A stretch of 14,444 nt of DNA, taken from positions 1-14,444 of the forward strand of contig JANBQS010000619.1 in the NCBI GenBank assembly GCA_027577415.1, written 5' to 3'. Below are positions 13,101 through 14,444 of this stretch, one piece after another; the first letter of the stretch is position 1; the number at the start of each line of letters is the position of its first letter. Made by a program: the position numbers and the translations under genes. The DNA comes from Coemansia sp. RSA 922. Taxonomy: Eukaryota; Kickxellomycota; Kickxellomycetes; Kickxellales; Kickxellaceae. The notes beneath the pieces were generated by a model that searched no databases, had not been told where the DNA came from, and worked only from the letters and a program-made list of their open reading frames with translations.

Positions 13101-14444
13101 AAGAGTGACGCGAGGCAGCGTTGCCCAGCCCAGTTGCCGGCGGCGTGTACATTTGCGATACGTCGCTCTGCGAGATATCGGTCAGTATGCTGAGGCTCGA
13201 TGCAGCAGCCAGCGGGTGCGTGGAAGGAGGACCCAAGTGCTGGTACGACGAGTGGGTCTGTGCGTACGACGTGGGTATCTGAGGAACAGGGTTCTGGTCC
13301 AAATCATGAGATACTGCCATGATGGCTGACTTCATAGAGTCCAGGTTGAGGTCCGGCGCGCTGCGGGACCCCGGGTGTGCGTGTCTCAGATCTGGCGACC
13401 CTGCAGCAGCATACCCGTTAGAAGCACTGGCAACCGAGATAGTCGACGGCTGCTTGCGCACCAAGTGCTGCTCAGGCATCGGCTGCAGCGGCCGGCGCTG
13501 CGTAGCAAAAGGCGAGGGCGCAAACCCGCCGCGGTACCCGCCCGACGACGATGACGCTGAGCTAGCCGACCTTCCAACTCTCATATCCACCGTAGGCTGC
13601 GTGGCAAGGCTAGAGCGGTACCTCCCAGGCTGCCCGCCGTAGTCTGAGCCCGTGTTCCCGTTGAACGGCGGTAACTCTGGCAGGGTGGACACCGGCGCTT
13701 TGGGCCGGTAATGGTCGGTGCTGGCGCTGCCGTTACTGGACACGCTGCCATGCGTGGGCCGTCGTCTGCCCAATGCATTGGTAAAGTCATGCTCGCGCTG
13801 CTGTCGGCTGATATCGGCCGTCGATGCTGCGTTCATAAGCGCTTGGCTCGGCACTAGCCGGTTGTTGGAGGGCATGCCTCCGCCAACTACCATGGCCGAT
13901 GGGTATGGCATCGGGAGTCCCGACACTGGCCGCGGCTGTGGTGCCATCTGGCTGTTAGCATGTTGCTGGGGATACAAGTTGGCAGCGCTGCTGCTGGCTC
14001 GTGGGTACTGGGGTGCCGGCTGGGCCATGGGCCGACCAGCCCCAGAGTCTGACTGGACAGAGGGGCTGTAGGGAGGGTCATACGCGAACGAAGGTGCTCC
14101 CTGCTGCTGGTACTGAGGTTGGTACTGCTGCAGCTGTGGCTGTTGGTGTTGTGGCTGCTGTTGGTGTTGTAGCGGAAGGTACTGCTGTGAGAGAAACTGC
14201 TGTGGAGGCTGGTGGTATTGCTGTTGCTGGTGGTGCTGAGGGTAGTGCTGCGGCCTCTGTTGCTGCTGCTGTGGGTAATGTTGTGGCCTCTGCTGCTGCT
14301 GCTGTTGCTGCTGGTAACTATCGCGCTGCAACCGCTGCCTACCAATAGTATGCGGTCGTTGCTGAAACTGCTGCTGCTGGGGTACCGGTGCTGGCTGAGG
14401 TGTAGAGACATACCCAGCAGACAATGGGTGAGCTTGTCGGATCG
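10117..14444 (-). CDS. ROM2-like Rho1 guanine nucleotide exchange factor, 5' partial
   Basis: At least 1441 codons are open without an intron. The codon at 14424 is TTG, not ATG, and the frame continues unbroken to the window edge, so the start is outside. In order, counting residues from 14424: a Gln-rich then Ser/Pro-rich low-complexity N-terminus (1 to about 480), DEP-type domain (about 490-575), and an acidic linker with DDDDEVDE. Next is a Cys-rich block CYSPTC...PCYSVTC (about 635-655), the DH catalytic domain starting RQELDRQERMYEVFYGE (about 695-905), PH (about 905-1085), and CNH (about 1095-1415) ending near the C-terminus. Fungal proteins of this build (Rom1/Rom2, Rgf) activate Rho1 at the cell cortex and drive glucan synthesis and the cell-wall-integrity MAPK pathway. 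The gene is GC-richer than the orphan genes. Class assignment is secure; which paralogue it is cannot be told. Confidence 0.95.
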   Translation of the reverse strand, partial: IRQAHPLSAGYVSTPQPAPVPQQQQFQQRPHTIGRQRLQRDSYQQQQQQQQRPQHYPQQQQQRPQHYPQHHQQQQYHQPPQQFLSQQYLPLQHQQQPQHQQPQLQQYQPQYQQQGAPSFAYDPPYSPSVQSDSGAGRPMAQPAPQYPRASSSAANLYPQQHANSQMAPQPRPVSGLPMPYPSAMVVGGGMPSNNRLVPSQALMNAASTADISRQQREHDFTNALGRRRPTHGSVSSNGSASTDHYRPKAPVSTLPELPPFNGNTGSDYGGQPGRYRSSLATQPTVDMRVGRSASSASSSSGGYRGGFAPSPFATQRRPLQPMPEQHLVRKQPSTISVASASNGYAAAGSPDLRHAHPGSRSAPDLNLDSMKSAIMAVSHDLDQNPVPQIPTSYAQTHSSYQHLGPPSTHPLAAASSLSILTDISQSDVSQMYTPPATGLGNAASRHSSGRSSEVTGSASRLAPKTPMTSDVLGSAVSPSTVVVAPVNTELVTLLENVKPVYPAMLSLVANSFYEIMSQVLQTHTRNGLEYTECFTGRDAVDAIYAIIKAADRNLAIVVGRALEQQKLFHDVDYEKRLRDDSNELYAFDSDTIRALTRVEATAEDDDDEVDEASTLNHEPVVRPEPEERVPASVINGIFVMLTDCYSPTCSSTQPCYSVTCPRQRLQQDHLRKTAKSNVATEMKQEKLWSMSVPKEVLKSVSRQELDRQERMYEVFYGEKDYVRDLCILRDLYMKPLHNGDIVREDRRKNFITKVFKNALAILAENMELQRALERRQKENFVCYQVGDVFLSFVQNLEAYLEYCANQPYSMYFLEAEKRTNSKVVDFLDKTDRRPECRKLGVQHFLTRPPTRLARYPLVLKAVLKYTPVGHPDRETIPYVVGRIEAMLNRINTETGKAQNRLRLYKVDEKLVCPAIDRNDLRLTDDQRKLVRDSQLRKRGSNDSAVIQVLLLDHMLLMCKVKVDSATGEEKYTIYKHPIPLQLLTICIPDDPGSMRPRMAARRDSVDQPPSGFVVSPTATVGTSKSAAPVAGAPTRPTIISIDHSDSQKDKYLYSLQITHLGRRGFTVTLYANKQADRQQWYTCIEQQQLELMERHRKFELVPVACEFPPGIRVNTADVYDQGRAVVIGTDRGLYLGVSGKPRSFQLLSHLRHDRVYQIEINERLNVMAMIADKDRNLYVYPMDQLMTAGRQGGSGRIKPLHTHVSFFRFGSFKDLDILCSVKSTTLSNQTIIHVYKPVMNNQKNRTLGRFLSLGGGGESSADSWKCIKECYIAAESTSLHFLKSRLCVGCSRGFEIVDLATMNTQSLLDPADSSLGFINKRDTSRPIAFFRVHDGQFLLCYDEFAFYVNRNGQRARSNWMIHWVGTPVSFKFDYPYVLAFDSQFIEVYHVETASVVQVIITGNCTSLSPNKNDVNLCVSSPSPTQPQEVLRIQHLLAQDPL
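14095..14395 (-). repeat. CAG/CAA-rich tract encoding poly-Gln in the RhoGEF N-terminus
   Basis: About 100 codons are dominated by Gln with Pro and His. The motif QQQQRPQHYPQ is repeated back to back, followed by HHQQQQ and PQHQQPQLQQ. CAG and CAA are mixed, so it is not a pure trinucleotide run. Length variation between strains is likely. Low-complexity N-termini are common in this GEF family. Confidence 0.85.

Noticed and set aside
10129..14348. Many long plus-strand and minus-strand frames across the RhoGEF
   Set aside because: They are shadows of a GC-rich, long coding region and show no domain logic of their own.
1..14444. tRNA, rRNA, CRISPR array, or a defence or biosynthetic cluster
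   Set aside because: No cloverleaf with a GGTTCGA-type arm, no regular spacer-repeat pattern, and no linked enzymes of one pathway were seen on either strand.

Overview
The window looks like a piece of nuclear chromosome from a fungus. It carries a Rho1-GEF with DEP-DH-PH-CNH architecture, which is a fungal cell-wall-integrity type. It also carries an RPB7 gene with a GT-AG intron, and Hikeshi/OPI10, MYG1, HDHD2-like and dithiol glutaredoxin genes. Promoters are CT-rich, introns are scarce and intergenic DNA is AT-rich. A compact, intron-poor, early-diverging fungus (for example Kickxellomycotina, Coemansia-like) would fit. That placement is an inference from gene style, not from a search.

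Layout. 1-298 is an unassigned flank. 299-904 (-) is Hikeshi/OPI10, which shares a 258 bp divergent promoter with a glutaredoxin (1163-1729 +). The glutaredoxin converges on an HDHD2-type HAD phosphatase (1804-2592 -). 2593-6640 is an AT-rich accessory stretch. It holds two unrecognised small genes (3931-4320 - and 6322-6633 +), a degenerate repeat family in three copies (2701-2914, 3525-3672 inverted, 5309-5530), and a three-unit tandem array of about 145 bp units (4515-4960). It also holds a probable frameshifted small gene (4993-5228) and several weak small ORFs. 6894-7955 (-) is the MYG1 nuclease. 8102-8712 (-) is RPB7, whose first exon is only 12 nt. 8713-9569 carries a small ORF broken by a 17 bp tandem duplication, and then a third orphan small gene (9570-9971 +). 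10117 to the right edge (-) is a ROM2-like RhoGEF whose 5' end lies outside the window.

How the genes relate. The recognised genes are ordinary housekeeping genes from different processes: Hsp70 nuclear import, redox, phosphatase, mitochondrial/nuclear RNA processing, RNA polymerase II stalk, and Rho1 signalling. They form no shared pathway. I found no CRISPR array, rRNA or tRNA, and no cluster that looks like a defence or biosynthetic system. The unexplained part is the 2.6-6.6 kb island plus 8.9-10.0 kb. There, orphan small proteins with a possibly common layout and related promoters sit among decayed relatives and repeat relics. This looks like a birth-and-death gene neighbourhood, which is an inference that needs comparison with related genomes.
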